Source: Actinomycetota bacterium
GTDB lineage: Bacteria; Actinomycetota; Humimicrobiia; Humimicrobiales; Humimicrobiaceae
Reading direction: 5' to 3'
NCBI GenBank assembly: GCA_023488645.1
Contig: JAMDDL010000013.1
Location: 1-9,928, forward strand
Length of the DNA stretch: 9,928 nucleotides
In this document: piece after piece, positions 1 through 8,411 of the stretch
How positions within the stretch are numbered: the stretch's first letter is position 1
How the letters are laid out: each line of letters opens with the position of its first letter
Program-made: the position numbers and the translations under genes
Notes under the pieces: generated by a model
Database searches by the model: none
Seen by the model: the letters and a program-made list of their open reading frames with translations, nothing else
What the model was told of the DNA's origin: nothing

Positions 1-1
1 T

Positions 2-256
2 AAAATCATTGATATAGATTTTGATAAAAGAAGAATGGCTTTTTCAATAAAACAGGTTACAAATCCCGAAACTTCTTCAGAGGAGGCAGTAAAGCTTGAT
101 GAACTGCCGGAAGAAATAACTGCAGATAAGGAAAAAATTAAAAAAGATAAACCGCAAGCTTCTGATACAGTAAATATGGAAAAGAATGCTGAAAATGAAA
201 GAGAAAAAGCCATAAAGGAAATCTTAAAAGAAATGAAAGACGAAGCTAATCTGTAA
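2..256 (+). CDS. rpsA: 30S ribosomal protein S1, C-terminal fragment (5' end outside window)
   Basis: The frame is open from base 2, and its first residues (KIIDIDFDKRRMAFSIKQV) match the last beta strands of an S1 RNA-binding domain, whose typical form is V-x-D-I-D-x-x-R-R-R-I-x-L-S-x-K-Q. The first ATG, at base 35, therefore lies inside that motif and is not the true start; the gene enters from the left edge. After the S1 domain come about 65 residues of highly charged, Glu/Lys-rich and probably disordered tail, a common ending for S1 proteins. S1 binds mRNA on the 30S subunit and helps load messages that lack strong Shine-Dalgarno sites. Being next to coaE supports rpsA over other S1-domain proteins such as polynucleotide phosphorylase, because rpsA-coaE-uvrB is a recurrent actinobacterial order. 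The number of S1 repeats cannot be seen here. Confidence 0.82.
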   Translation, partial: KIIDIDFDKRRMAFSIKQVTNPETSSEEAVKLDELPEEITADKEKIKKDKPQASDTVNMEKNAENEREKAIKEILKEMKDEANL

Positions 257-315
257 TTGGTTTCTTTATTAGATTATACTGCGTTTTAAAAATCCTTTAA
301 AAATCCAAACTTTAA

Positions 316-358
316 ATTATCCCTTAATTTTTTAAAAAAGTTAGGGGATAATTGTTTT
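316..358 (+). terminator. Probable intrinsic terminator after rpsA
   Basis: Bases 316-327 (attatcccttaa) pair with 341-352 (ttaggggataat) over 12 pairs, one of them G-T. The stem can extend inward through the T6/A6 stretch at 328-340 to leave a very small loop. A T-rich run (ttgtttt) follows directly at 352-358. The four-pair GC core is the only GC-rich patch in an otherwise AT-rich gap. It lies 60 bases after the rpsA stop and 29 bases before the coaE start, so it would separate rpsA transcription from the coaE-uvr genes. The T-run is interrupted by one G, so termination may be partial. Confidence 0.55.
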
Positions 359-386
359 GGCGGAAAAATTAATTTCAAAATAATTC

Positions 387-1001
387 ATGAAAAGGAATCA
401 AAAAATTAAAATAATCGGCATAGCAGGTAAAACAGGATGCGGAAAAAGCACTGTAGCAGATTATCTTGCTGATAAATTAAAACCTGCAATTAAAATAGAT
501 GTTGATATGATTGCAAAAGAAATATATGAAGAAAAAAAGGATGTTGCAGATAAGCTGGCAGCTTGTTTCGGACAGGAAATAATTAATCCTGAAGGCAGCA
601 TAGATTTCAGTTATCTTGGAACAAAAGTGTTTTCTGATTACGGAGAAATGAAAAAACTTAATAATTTAATGTTTCCGTTAATATATGATAAGGTAGAAAG
701 ATTAATCAGACAAAATTCAGATAAAAAGTTTATTATCATTGATGCTGCGGTGCTTTTTGATGCAGGACTTGATAATTTGTGTGATAAAATCATTTGGGTA
801 AAGGCAGATTCGGGAAAACAGGAAAGTATTTTAAAATGCAAGAATATAAATCTTGCTGCTGCAGATATCAGACAAAGAATTAAAAATCAGAAAATCAAAA
901 TCATAAGAAACAAGGTAGATTTTATTATTGTAAATAACTCAACTTTAAAAGATTTATATAAAAGTATTAATAATATAATTATTAAATTGCAAACAGCCTG
1001 A
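387..1001 (+). CDS. coaE: Dephospho-CoA kinase (divergent)
   Basis: This cytosolic P-loop kinase would phosphorylate the 3'-OH of dephospho-CoA, the last step of CoA synthesis. At 204 aa its length is normal for the family. A Walker A loop (GKTGCGKST, residues 14-22) is followed by the family's D-x-D motif (D38-V-D40) with the usual I-A-x-E-I after it. The core F-x-x-G...G-x-I-D...L-G-x-x-V-F pattern, the buried I-I-I-D strand with L-F-D-A-G-L, and a C-terminal N-K-V-D-F-I-I-V-N-N segment also match CoaE. Several usually conserved positions differ: the HP-L-I motif reads FP-L-I, the P-L-L after the aspartate strand reads A-V-L, and the lid arginines appear to be Lys or other residues. The position between rpsA and uvrB strongly supports the call. 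No Shine-Dalgarno precedes the ATG; a ggcgg at 359-363 is too far upstream. Confidence 0.88.
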   Translation: MKRNQKIKIIGIAGKTGCGKSTVADYLADKLKPAIKIDVDMIAKEIYEEKKDVADKLAACFGQEIINPEGSIDFSYLGTKVFSDYGEMKKLNNLMFPLIYDKVERLIRQNSDKKFIIIDAAVLFDAGLDNLCDKIIWVKADSGKQESILKCKNINLAAADIRQRIKNQKIKIIRNKVDFIIVNNSTLKDLYKSINNIIIKLQTA

Positions 1002-1010
1002 AAAGCTGTT
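992..1010 (+). other. Small hairpin spanning the coaE stop codon
   Basis: Bases 992-997 (aacagc) pair perfectly with 1005-1010 (gctgtt) around a 7-base loop that contains the coaE TGA. The sequence after it is aaataaattt rather than a T-run, so it is not a convincing terminator. It could be a weak attenuator or 3'-end stabilising stem between coaE and uvrB, or chance. Confidence 0.25.
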
Positions 1011-1067
1011 AAATAAATTTAAAATTGTTAAAAATAATAAACAAATATTAAATGTAGCGTATAAAAA

Positions 1068-3125
1068 ATGTGGCTTGACTCATACAAGATAAATAAAAAA
1101 TTTAAATTGACTGCAAATTACACACCTCAGGGTGATCAGGGTGGTGCCATTGCCAGACTTACTGACGGCATAAATAAAGGATATAAGTATCAGACATTAT
1201 TGGGGGTTACTGGCTCCGGAAAAACTTATACGATAGCAAATGTGATTAATAATATCGGTATTCCTGCTCTTGTTCTTGCTCCCAATAAAACACTGGCTGC
1301 ACAATTATGCTACGAATTCAGAGAATTTTTTCCTGAAAATGCAGTTGAATATTTTGTAAGCTACTATGATTATTACCAGCCTGAAGCTTATATCCCGAGC
1401 AAGGACATGTATATTGAAAAGGATTCTTCAATAAATGAAGAGATAGAAAAATTAAGGCTGTCTACAACTAACTCATTGTTTTCAAGAACAGATGTAATTG
1501 TTGTTGCAAGTGTTTCCTGTATTTATAATCTTGGTTCGCCGGAAGAATATGAGAGCAAGAGAATTCTTTTAAAAAGGGGGGAAGAGTACTCAAGAGAAGA
1601 ACTTATAAGAAATCTTGTATCAATTAAATATGAAAGAAATGATTATGAATTTATCCAGGGGAATTTTAGAGTAAAGGGAGATACTCTTGAAATATTTCCT
1701 GCTTATCAGGACAGCGGGGTAAGAATTCAGTTTTTTGGAGATGAGATTGAAAATATTATTGAGTTTCATCCTGTATCCGGAGAAATTCTGTTTTCAAGAG
1801 ATGTTGCCTTGATTTCTCCTGCTACCCACTTTTTAGCTGCAAGCGAGTGGATGGAAACAGCACTTGCAACCATTGAAGAAGAAATGACTGAAAGGGTGGA
1901 TTATTTTAAAAAACAAGGCAAACTTCTTGAAGCTCAAAGACTTGAATCAAGAACAAAATATGACATGGAAATGATAAGGGAACTTGGGTTCTGCGGCGGA
2001 ATTGAGAATTATTCAAGACATATTTTAGGTAAAAAGCCCGGAGAAACTCCAAATACTCTCATGGATTTTTTTCCTGAAGATTTTATGGTAATTATTGATG
2101 AGTCACATATTTCAATACCTCAAATCAGGGGAATGTATGAAGGAGACAGATCAAGGAAGCAAACACTTGTTGATTTTGGTTTCAGACTGCCGTCAGCTCT
2201 TGACAACAGACCTTTAAGACTTGATGAATTTGAAAAAAAAATTAAATATGCTGTATTTACAAGTGCAACACCAGGACCGTATGAAAGAAAAATCAGTCTT
2301 CAGGTAGTTGAACAGATAATCAGACCTACAGGACTGGTTGATCCTCAAGTAATAATAAAACCTACAAAAGGACAGATTGATGATCTTGTTGATGAAATTT
2401 TAAAACGTGTTTCAAAAAAAGAAAGGGTTCTTGTTACAACACTGACAAAAAAAATGGCGGAAGATCTTGCTGATTATCTTTCCGGCAGAAATGTTAAGGT
2501 AAGATATCTTCATTCAACTATTGACACAATTGAGAGAATAGAAATACTTACAGGCTTAAGAAAAGGAGACTTTGATGTGCTGGTTGGCATTAATCTGTTA
2601 AGAGAAGGTCTTGATCTGCCCGAAGTTTCTCTTGTGGCTATTCTTGATGCCGATAAGGAAGGCTTTTTAAGATCAGAAATTTCACTGATCCAAACAATAG
2701 GAAGGGCAGCAAGAAATGTTAATGGAGTTGTCATAATGTATGCTGATGAAATTACAAACTCAATAAAAAATGCTGTTGATGAAACCGACAGAAGAAGAGA
2801 AATGCAGATTAATTTTAATAAAGTCAATAATATTATTCCTGCAACAATAGTTAAGAATATTTCAGATATTCTTTACTCAAGCGGAATTACCTCAAAAACT
2901 AAAAAACTGAAGCAGTTTGCAGAAACTGTCAGGGAAAATAAAATAAAATACAATGAGAATAAATTATTAAGCATGGATATCGGCGAGGTTATAGCCATAA
3001 TTTCAAGCCTTGAAGAAGAAATGAATTTAGCAGCACGGGAGCTTGAATTTGAAAAAGCTGCTGCCATTAGAGATGAGATTAAAAGAATCAGGAAGATTAT
3101 TAATATAGAATCTGTAAAAAATTAA
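1068..3125 (+). CDS. uvrB: UvrABC system protein B (excision nuclease helicase subunit)
   Basis: UvrB is loaded by UvrA at damaged DNA, verifies the lesion by strand insertion, and recruits UvrC. The 685 aa length is typical. Visible landmarks in order are: the N-terminal Y-T-P-x-G-D-Q nucleotide-specificity motif (residues 18-24), Walker A GVTGSGKT (46-53), the YYDYYQPEAY beta-hairpin that grips the damaged strand (99-108), the DESH Walker B motif (344-347) followed by a G-M-Y-x-G-D-R-S-R-K block, T-S-A-T-P-G, a G-I-N-L-L-R-E-G-L-D-L-P helicase block, and arginine-finger motif VI GRAARN (545-550). A C-terminal UVR coiled-coil (about 640-682) pairs with its counterpart in UvrC. The start fits the family's short N-terminus but has no Shine-Dalgarno. 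No LexA/DinR-type GAAC-N4-GTTC operator is visible in the 66-base upstream gap. Confidence 0.98.
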   Translation: MWLDSYKINKKFKLTANYTPQGDQGGAIARLTDGINKGYKYQTLLGVTGSGKTYTIANVINNIGIPALVLAPNKTLAAQLCYEFREFFPENAVEYFVSYYDYYQPEAYIPSKDMYIEKDSSINEEIEKLRLSTTNSLFSRTDVIVVASVSCIYNLGSPEEYESKRILLKRGEEYSREELIRNLVSIKYERNDYEFIQGNFRVKGDTLEIFPAYQDSGVRIQFFGDEIENIIEFHPVSGEILFSRDVALISPATHFLAASEWMETALATIEEEMTERVDYFKKQGKLLEAQRLESRTKYDMEMIRELGFCGGIENYSRHILGKKPGETPNTLMDFFPEDFMVIIDESHISIPQIRGMYEGDRSRKQTLVDFGFRLPSALDNRPLRLDEFEKKIKYAVFTSATPGPYERKISLQVVEQIIRPTGLVDPQVIIKPTKGQIDDLVDEILKRVSKKERVLVTTLTKKMAEDLADYLSGRNVKVRYLHSTIDTIERIEILTGLRKGDFDVLVGINLLREGLDLPEVSLVAILDADKEGFLRSEISLIQTIGRAARNVNGVVIMYADEITNSIKNAVDETDRRREMQINFNKVNNIIPATIVKNISDILYSSGITSKTKKLKQFAETVRENKIKYNENKLLSMDIGEVIAIISSLEEEMNLAARELEFEKAAAIRDEIKRIRKIINIESVKN

Positions 3126-3239
3126 TAAATTATATTTTTTATTTTTTAAATAGTGTTTATGCAGAGATAGATTAATTTTAATTTATAATAAAAGATTTAT
3201 TTTTATAAATATGAAAATGTGCTTAATATAAAATAAATA

Positions 3240-6092
3240 ATGAAATCAGAAATAATAATAAAGGGTGCCAGAGAGCATAACCTTAAAAATATAAATCTTA
3301 CAATTCCAAGAGATAAATTTATTGTTTTTACAGGAGTTAGCGGATCCGGAAAGTCTTCTCTTGCTTTTGATACCATTTATGCAGAAGGGCAGAGAAGATA
3401 TGTTGAATCATTGTCTTCTTATGCGAGACAATTTCTCGGACAGATGGAAAAACCTGATGTAGATTTAATAGAAGGTTTATCTCCGGCAGTTTCCATTAAC
3501 CAGAAAGGTGTCTCAAAAAATCCGCGTTCAACCGTAGGAACAATTACGGAAATATATGATTACTTGAGAGTACTGTTTGCAAGAATAGGCAAACCTTACT
3601 GCCCAAAGTGCGGCAGACCTATTGCAAAGCAAACAATTGATCAGATAGTTGAACAAATCATGGGTTTACCGGCAGATACAAGGTTTATGGTTTTATCACC
3701 GGTTATCAGGGGAAGAAAAGGAGAGTACAGCAAAACCTTCGACAATATTAAAAAAAGCGGTTTTTCAAGAGTTAAAATTGACGGCAGTATAACAGATTTA
3801 AATTCAACAGATGAAATAAGACTGGATAGGAATTTTAAGCATGATATTGAAATAGTGATTGACAGGCTTAAAATGAATCCTGATATAAGGAAAAGACTGA
3901 CTGAAGATATTGAAATAGCTCTTAAGGAAAGTGAAGGGATTGCAAATATTGAAATTACGGAAACAGGTGAAATTCAAACATTTTCTGAAAATTTTTCCTG
4001 TGTGAACTGCGGTATAAGTTTTGAAGAATTAACTCCAAGGATGTTTTCTTTTAACAGTCCTTATGGTGCCTGCAGGGAATGCAGCGGTCTGGGATTTAAA
4101 AAGGAAGTAGATCCTTACCTTATAATAGAGTTCCCGAAAAAAAGTATAAACGGAGGCGCCATTCCATTTATAAATATGGGTTACTCGAATTACTATTCCC
4201 AGTTAATGAAAAGTTTGTCTGAAACTTATAATTTTTCTCTTGACAAGCCTTTTGAGGATTTATCTGAAAAAGAAAAAGAAATTATTCTTTACGGGACAAA
4301 AGGTGAAAGAATCAAGATAAGATACAGGAATTATGAAGGCCATATACATAATTATTTTTTAAGATATGAAGGTCTCATTAATAATTTAAAAAGAAGATAT
4401 ATTGAAACTGAATCTGAAAATGCAAGGCAAAAAATTGAAGAAATCATGAGTCAGAGACCATGTCCGGCTTGCGAGGGAAGGAGATTAAGACCTGAAAGTC
4501 TTGCTGTCAGGATTGGCGGCAGGTCAATAGCTGAACTGTGTGAACTTACAGTTACTGACAGTATAGAGTGGCTTAAAAACCTTGAACTTTCCGAACAGGA
4601 TCAAATTATAGGTATCAGGCTTATTAAGGAAATAATTGAAAGATTAAAATTTTTAAATGATGTAGGACTTGGTTATCTTACGGTAGACAGACAGGCCGGC
4701 ACTCTTTCTGGAGGCGAGTCTCAAAGAATAAGGCTGGCAACACAGATAGGATCCGGTCTTGTGGGGGTGCTTTACATACTTGATGAACCAAGCATAGGAC
4801 TGCATCAGAGAGACAACAGAAAACTCATTGATGCTCTTCAAAGATTAAAAAATCTTGGCAATACCATAATAGTTATAGAACATGATGAAGAAACTATCAG
4901 AAGTGCTGATCATATTGTAGATATAGGTCCTGGAGCAGGTATTCATGGAGGGCATATAGTATTTAATGGTGTGCTTGAAGATATATATGATTGCAGGAAG
5001 TCTTTGACAGGGAAATATCTCACAGGAGAAAAATTCATACCGCTTCCGCAAAAACGCAGAAACGGAAACGGGAAAGTTCTTACAATAGAGGGAGCCTGCG
5101 AACATAATTTGAAAAATATAAATGTTTCATTTCCGCTGGGGAAATTTATAGTGATAACAGGTGTTTCCGGATCAGGCAAAAGCACCTTAATTAATGAAAC
5201 TATGTATCCTGCTCTTTCAAATATTTTAATGAATTCCAGTTACAGGCCGGGAAAACATAATTTTATTAAAGGAGCATACAATCTTGACAAGGTTATAGTT
5301 ATTGATCAGTCTCCAATCGGCAGAACTCCGCGCTCAAATCCTGCTACTTACACCGGAGTTTTTACTTATATCAGGGAGTTATTTTCAATGACAACTGATG
5401 CCAGAATAAAAGGATATAAACCAGGCAGATTCAGCTTTAATGTAAAAGGCGGAAGATGTGAAGCCTGCCAGGGTGACGGAGAAATAAAAATAGAAATGCA
5501 TTTTCTTCCCGATGTATATGTTATGTGTGAAGTTTGCAAAGGCAAACGGTACAATAAGGAAACTCTGGAAGTAAAGTACAAGGATAAAAATATTGCAGAT
5601 ATATTAAACATGACCGTAGAAGAAGCAATCAGCTTTTTCGAGCATATTCCCAGAATTGTAAACAAACTGAAATATATTAATGATGTGGGACTTGGCTATA
5701 TCAGACTCGGACAATCATCCACTACATTATCAGGCGGAGAAGCGCAAAGAGTAAAACTTTCTGCAGAACTTTCCAGAAAAAGCACGGGCAGTACCTTATA
5801 TCTTCTGGATGAACCGACAACCGGGCTTCATTTTGATGATATTAATAAATTATTAAAAATATTGAACCGTCTCGCAGACGCCGGAAATACCGTGATAGTG
5901 ATAGAGCATAATCTTGAAGTAATTAAAACGGCAGATTATATTATTGATCTGGGTCCTGAAGGCGGCAATCTGGGTGGTGAAGTTGTTGCAGCAGGAACTC
6001 CCGAGGAGATTGTAAAAGTTAGCGGGTCATATACCGGAAAATATTTAAAAAGTTATTTAACTAATGAAAAACATAAAAATCAAAAGCAATAA
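3240..6092 (+). CDS. uvrA: UvrABC system protein A (DNA damage-sensing ABC ATPase)
   Basis: UvrA dimers scan DNA, recognise distortions and hand lesions to UvrB. The protein has the standard 950 aa and tandem ABC layout. ABC module I has Walker A GVSGSGKS (residues 32-39), signature LSGGESQR (489-496) and Walker B with D515-E516. Module II has Walker A GVSGSGKS (641-648) and signature LSGGEAQR (830-837), followed by a L-L-D-E-P-T Walker B. All zinc modules are intact: C254/C257/C278/C281 in the first half, C740/C743/C763/C766 in the second, and the extra pairs C121/C124 with C408/C411 that form a third site in many UvrA proteins. The insertion domains for UvrB and DNA binding are present. It is a soluble repair ATPase, not a transporter. 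The stop overlaps the uvrC start by 29 bases, which suggests coupled translation. Confidence 0.98.
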   Translation: MKSEIIIKGAREHNLKNINLTIPRDKFIVFTGVSGSGKSSLAFDTIYAEGQRRYVESLSSYARQFLGQMEKPDVDLIEGLSPAVSINQKGVSKNPRSTVGTITEIYDYLRVLFARIGKPYCPKCGRPIAKQTIDQIVEQIMGLPADTRFMVLSPVIRGRKGEYSKTFDNIKKSGFSRVKIDGSITDLNSTDEIRLDRNFKHDIEIVIDRLKMNPDIRKRLTEDIEIALKESEGIANIEITETGEIQTFSENFSCVNCGISFEELTPRMFSFNSPYGACRECSGLGFKKEVDPYLIIEFPKKSINGGAIPFINMGYSNYYSQLMKSLSETYNFSLDKPFEDLSEKEKEIILYGTKGERIKIRYRNYEGHIHNYFLRYEGLINNLKRRYIETESENARQKIEEIMSQRPCPACEGRRLRPESLAVRIGGRSIAELCELTVTDSIEWLKNLELSEQDQIIGIRLIKEIIERLKFLNDVGLGYLTVDRQAGTLSGGESQRIRLATQIGSGLVGVLYILDEPSIGLHQRDNRKLIDALQRLKNLGNTIIVIEHDEETIRSADHIVDIGPGAGIHGGHIVFNGVLEDIYDCRKSLTGKYLTGEKFIPLPQKRRNGNGKVLTIEGACEHNLKNINVSFPLGKFIVITGVSGSGKSTLINETMYPALSNILMNSSYRPGKHNFIKGAYNLDKVIVIDQSPIGRTPRSNPATYTGVFTYIRELFSMTTDARIKGYKPGRFSFNVKGGRCEACQGDGEIKIEMHFLPDVYVMCEVCKGKRYNKETLEVKYKDKNIADILNMTVEEAISFFEHIPRIVNKLKYINDVGLGYIRLGQSSTTLSGGEAQRVKLSAELSRKSTGSTLYLLDEPTTGLHFDDINKLLKILNRLADAGNTVIVIEHNLEVIKTADYIIDLGPEGGNLGGEVVAAGTPEEIVKVSGSYTGKYLKSYLTNEKHKNQKQ

Positions 6093-7929
6093 TTTAATTT
6101 CTACTTTAAGTTTGCTTCCTAAAAAACCAGGTGTATATCTTTTTAAGGATGATAAGGGAAGAATTATTTATGCAGGTAAAGCAAAAATTTTATATAACAG
6201 GGTACGCAGTTATTTTTTAAGCAAGGAAAATATAGGTATTTCAGAATTAAAAGCATCTTATTTTTCTGAAAAAATTAACGAAATAGATTACCTGGTTACA
6301 GACAATGAAGTTGAAGCTCTTATACTTGAATTAAATTTAATAAAAAAATATCGTCCTAAATATAATACCAACTTAAAAGATGACAAGTCATATCCTTTTA
6401 TTGCAATTACCGCAAATGAGGAATTTCCCAGAATGATAGTAACAAGAAACAGGAATATCAAAGGGGCAAAATATTTTGGTCCCTATACAAATGCTCTTGC
6501 ATTGCGGGAAATTGCAGAATATCTTAGAAAAATATTCATGCTTAGAGACTGCAGTAAATCCAAACCAGGAAAACACGCAAATAAACCATGCCTTAATTTT
6601 CATATAAAATTATGCTCGGGTCCGTGTATTGGAAAGATAGAAAGCGGGCAGTATAAAAAAAATATTGAATATATTATGTTTTTTCTGAGAGGGGAAGATA
6701 AAAGTATCATTAAAAATCTTACGAAAGAGATGGATACATTTGCAGCCAATATGGAATATGAAAAAGCTGCTGAGATAAAGAACAAACTCGAACTTATCAG
6801 ACAGCTTTATAATAAACAAAAAATATATATAAGTGATGAAAACTCTTCAGATTATGTAGCGGTTGCAAGAGATGAAAATACTGCTGCTTCCAGCATATTT
6901 ATGTACAGACAGGGTGAACTTGCAGGATTTAATAATGTTATGATTACCAGTTTTGGCAGTGAAACCCTTGAAGAGATTTTGTCTGATTTTTTAATAAAAT
7001 ATTATGAAAATATAAATAATATGCCTTCAAAAATATATATTCCCTTTGAAATCGGAGATATTGATACAATTTCAGCCTATTTTAAAAAGATTAAGGGCAA
7101 AAAAATTGAGTTTAAAGTACCGAAAATACGGAAAAATAAAAGCATAATTGATATGTCAATAAATAACTGCAGGCTTTTTCTTGAAAAGAAAAAATTTGAA
7201 AAACAGTCAAATTTCAATAAAGTATTTTCTGATGTAATGGACTTAAAAAATGCTTTAAAACTTAAAAACATTCCAAGAAGAATTGAATGTTATGATATCT
7301 CAAATCTTAAAGATTCATTTCCTGTAGGCTCAATGGTGGTTTTTTTAGATGGTAATCCAGTCAGGAAAGATTACAGGCATTTTAAAATTAAAACGATAAC
7401 AGGACAAGATGATTTTAAGATGATTAATGAAATTTTAAAAAGAAGGTTAAGGTATTTAAATAATGGCGGAATTGAGATTGAGGAAAGTTTTTATCAAAAA
7501 CCTGATTTAATAATCATAGATGGCGGCAAGGGACAGATGAATGCTGCAAAAGAAGCATTGAATGAAACAGGTATGTCTGACAAAATAGACCTGATAAGTC
7601 TTGTCAAAAAGGAAGAAATTATTTTTAGCAGCAATTTTAAAGAAGGTATAACTTTTGAAAAAAGTAAAAATTTTATGAGAATGATAATCAGGATAAGAGA
7701 TGAGACCCACAGGTTTGCGGTAGAATTTCATCAAAAATTAAGGAATAAAAATATGACAGTATCTTTTCTTGATAATATTAAAGGCATAGGAGAAAAGAAA
7801 AAACAATATATTTATGAAAAAATCAGTTCGATGGATGATTTTAAAAACTTTACCGTAGAAGATCTGGCTGATATAAAAGGTTTAAATTATAAAGATGCAA
7901 AAAATATTTATGATGCAATTCATAAGTGA
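6064..7929 (+). CDS. uvrC: UvrABC system protein C (dual-incision endonuclease)
   Basis: UvrC cuts 3' and then 5' of the lesion in the UvrB-DNA complex. At 621 aa it is full length. The N-terminal GIY-YIG nuclease has P-G-V-Y (22-25), Y36-A-G-K, R46, E89 and N101, the residues used for 3' incision. Four cysteines, C163, C176, C184 and C188, have the spacing known for the UvrC iron-sulfur cluster. A UVR motif lies at about 216-250. The C-terminal RNase H-like nuclease has D411 (in E-C-Y-D-I-S-N), D486 (in I-I-D-G-G-K-G-Q) and H549 (in R-D-E-T-H-R-F-A), followed by tandem helix-hairpin-helix motifs at about 570-620. The start lies inside the uvrA 3' end without a Shine-Dalgarno, so translation is probably coupled to uvrA. 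Confidence 0.97.
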   Translation: MKNIKIKSNNLISTLSLLPKKPGVYLFKDDKGRIIYAGKAKILYNRVRSYFLSKENIGISELKASYFSEKINEIDYLVTDNEVEALILELNLIKKYRPKYNTNLKDDKSYPFIAITANEEFPRMIVTRNRNIKGAKYFGPYTNALALREIAEYLRKIFMLRDCSKSKPGKHANKPCLNFHIKLCSGPCIGKIESGQYKKNIEYIMFFLRGEDKSIIKNLTKEMDTFAANMEYEKAAEIKNKLELIRQLYNKQKIYISDENSSDYVAVARDENTAASSIFMYRQGELAGFNNVMITSFGSETLEEILSDFLIKYYENINNMPSKIYIPFEIGDIDTISAYFKKIKGKKIEFKVPKIRKNKSIIDMSINNCRLFLEKKKFEKQSNFNKVFSDVMDLKNALKLKNIPRRIECYDISNLKDSFPVGSMVVFLDGNPVRKDYRHFKIKTITGQDDFKMINEILKRRLRYLNNGGIEIEESFYQKPDLIIIDGGKGQMNAAKEALNETGMSDKIDLISLVKKEEIIFSSNFKEGITFEKSKNFMRMIIRIRDETHRFAVEFHQKLRNKNMTVSFLDNIKGIGEKKKQYIYEKISSMDDFKNFTVEDLADIKGLNYKDAKNIYDAIHK

Positions 7930-7935
7930 TTTCAG

Positions 7936-8334
7936 ATGGGATTTTTAAAAATAATATTAAAATGGATTTTATCAACACTGGCAATCACAATAACTTCTTA
8001 TGTCCTGCCATTTATTGAAATATCAGGTGATTCCGTATTGAAACGTATCGGCATAGCATTTATAGCCGGGTTAGTTTTAGGAATTATAAATTTATTTATT
8101 AAACCTGTAGTTAAACTTTTTGCACTTCCTGTCAATATCCTCACCCTTGGTTTATTTAATATCATCATTAATGCAGGTATGCTCTGGATTGTAGATTATT
8201 TTGTTGATGGCTTTAAAGTTTCGGGGTTCTGGGGGTATATCTGGAGCTCTTTACTCATCAGTATTATTACCGTAACTTTATCCAGAATCTTTCTTTATGA
8301 AAGAAAAGGTGAAAAAGATGATAAGGGCGAATAA
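7936..8334 (+). CDS. YvlD-like / 'phage holin family' four-helix membrane protein
   Basis: This small integral membrane protein (132 aa) has four predicted membrane segments, at about residues 4-27, 37-54, 64-89 and 98-119, and a charged cytosolic tail rich in Lys, Asp and Glu. The central signature N52-x3-K56-P57, L64-P65, T70-L-G-L-F74 and N79 is that of the widespread YvlD family (Pfam PF04020), often labelled 'phage holin family' in databases. That label is misleading: nothing phage-like surrounds it and the family is chromosomal in many bacteria. Its biochemical role is unknown; in Bacillus the yvlABCD genes have been linked to cell-envelope stress. It starts 6 bases after the uvrC stop, with no Shine-Dalgarno, so it is probably cotranscribed and reinitiated after uvrC. 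A functional tie to DNA repair cannot be inferred from position alone. Confidence 0.85.
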   Translation: MGFLKIILKWILSTLAITITSYVLPFIEISGDSVLKRIGIAFIAGLVLGIINLFIKPVVKLFALPVNILTLGLFNIIINAGMLWIVDYFVDGFKVSGFWGYIWSSLLISIITVTLSRIFLYERKGEKDDKGE

Positions 8335-8411
8335 TAATTTTTTATTTAATACAAATGGTTTTTAAGATAAAATCTAAAACATATGAGAAATTGATAAATA
8401 AAAATTAATCT

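Noticed and set aside
1025..1044. TTGTT-N10-AACAA before uvrB as an SOS operator
   Set aside because: The arms are 5 AT-rich bases in an AT-rich gap and do not match known LexA or DinR consensus sites. Chance is the simplest explanation.
3181..3210. Inverted repeat before uvrA (atttata...tataaat) containing TATAAT
   Set aside because: The stem is entirely A-T, has mismatches and is not followed by a T-run. The TATAAT has no -35 partner at normal spacing. It is not strong enough to call either a terminator or a promoter.
4653..5185. Several overlapping minus-strand open frames opposite uvrA
   Set aside because: They lie opposite an intact, highly conserved gene, overlap each other, and show no domain-like sequence or plausible start signals. 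They are antisense shadows; the same holds for the minus-strand frames opposite coaE, uvrB, uvrC, rapZ and gap.
3240..6092. ABC transporter ATPase
   Set aside because: Two ABC modules are present, but the zinc cysteine modules, UvrA-specific insertions and the uvrB/uvrC neighbours make this UvrA.
7936..8334. Prophage holin / lysis cassette
   Set aside because: The family name suggests phage, but no endolysin, phage structural gene, integrase or attachment site is nearby, and the protein matches the chromosomal YvlD family.
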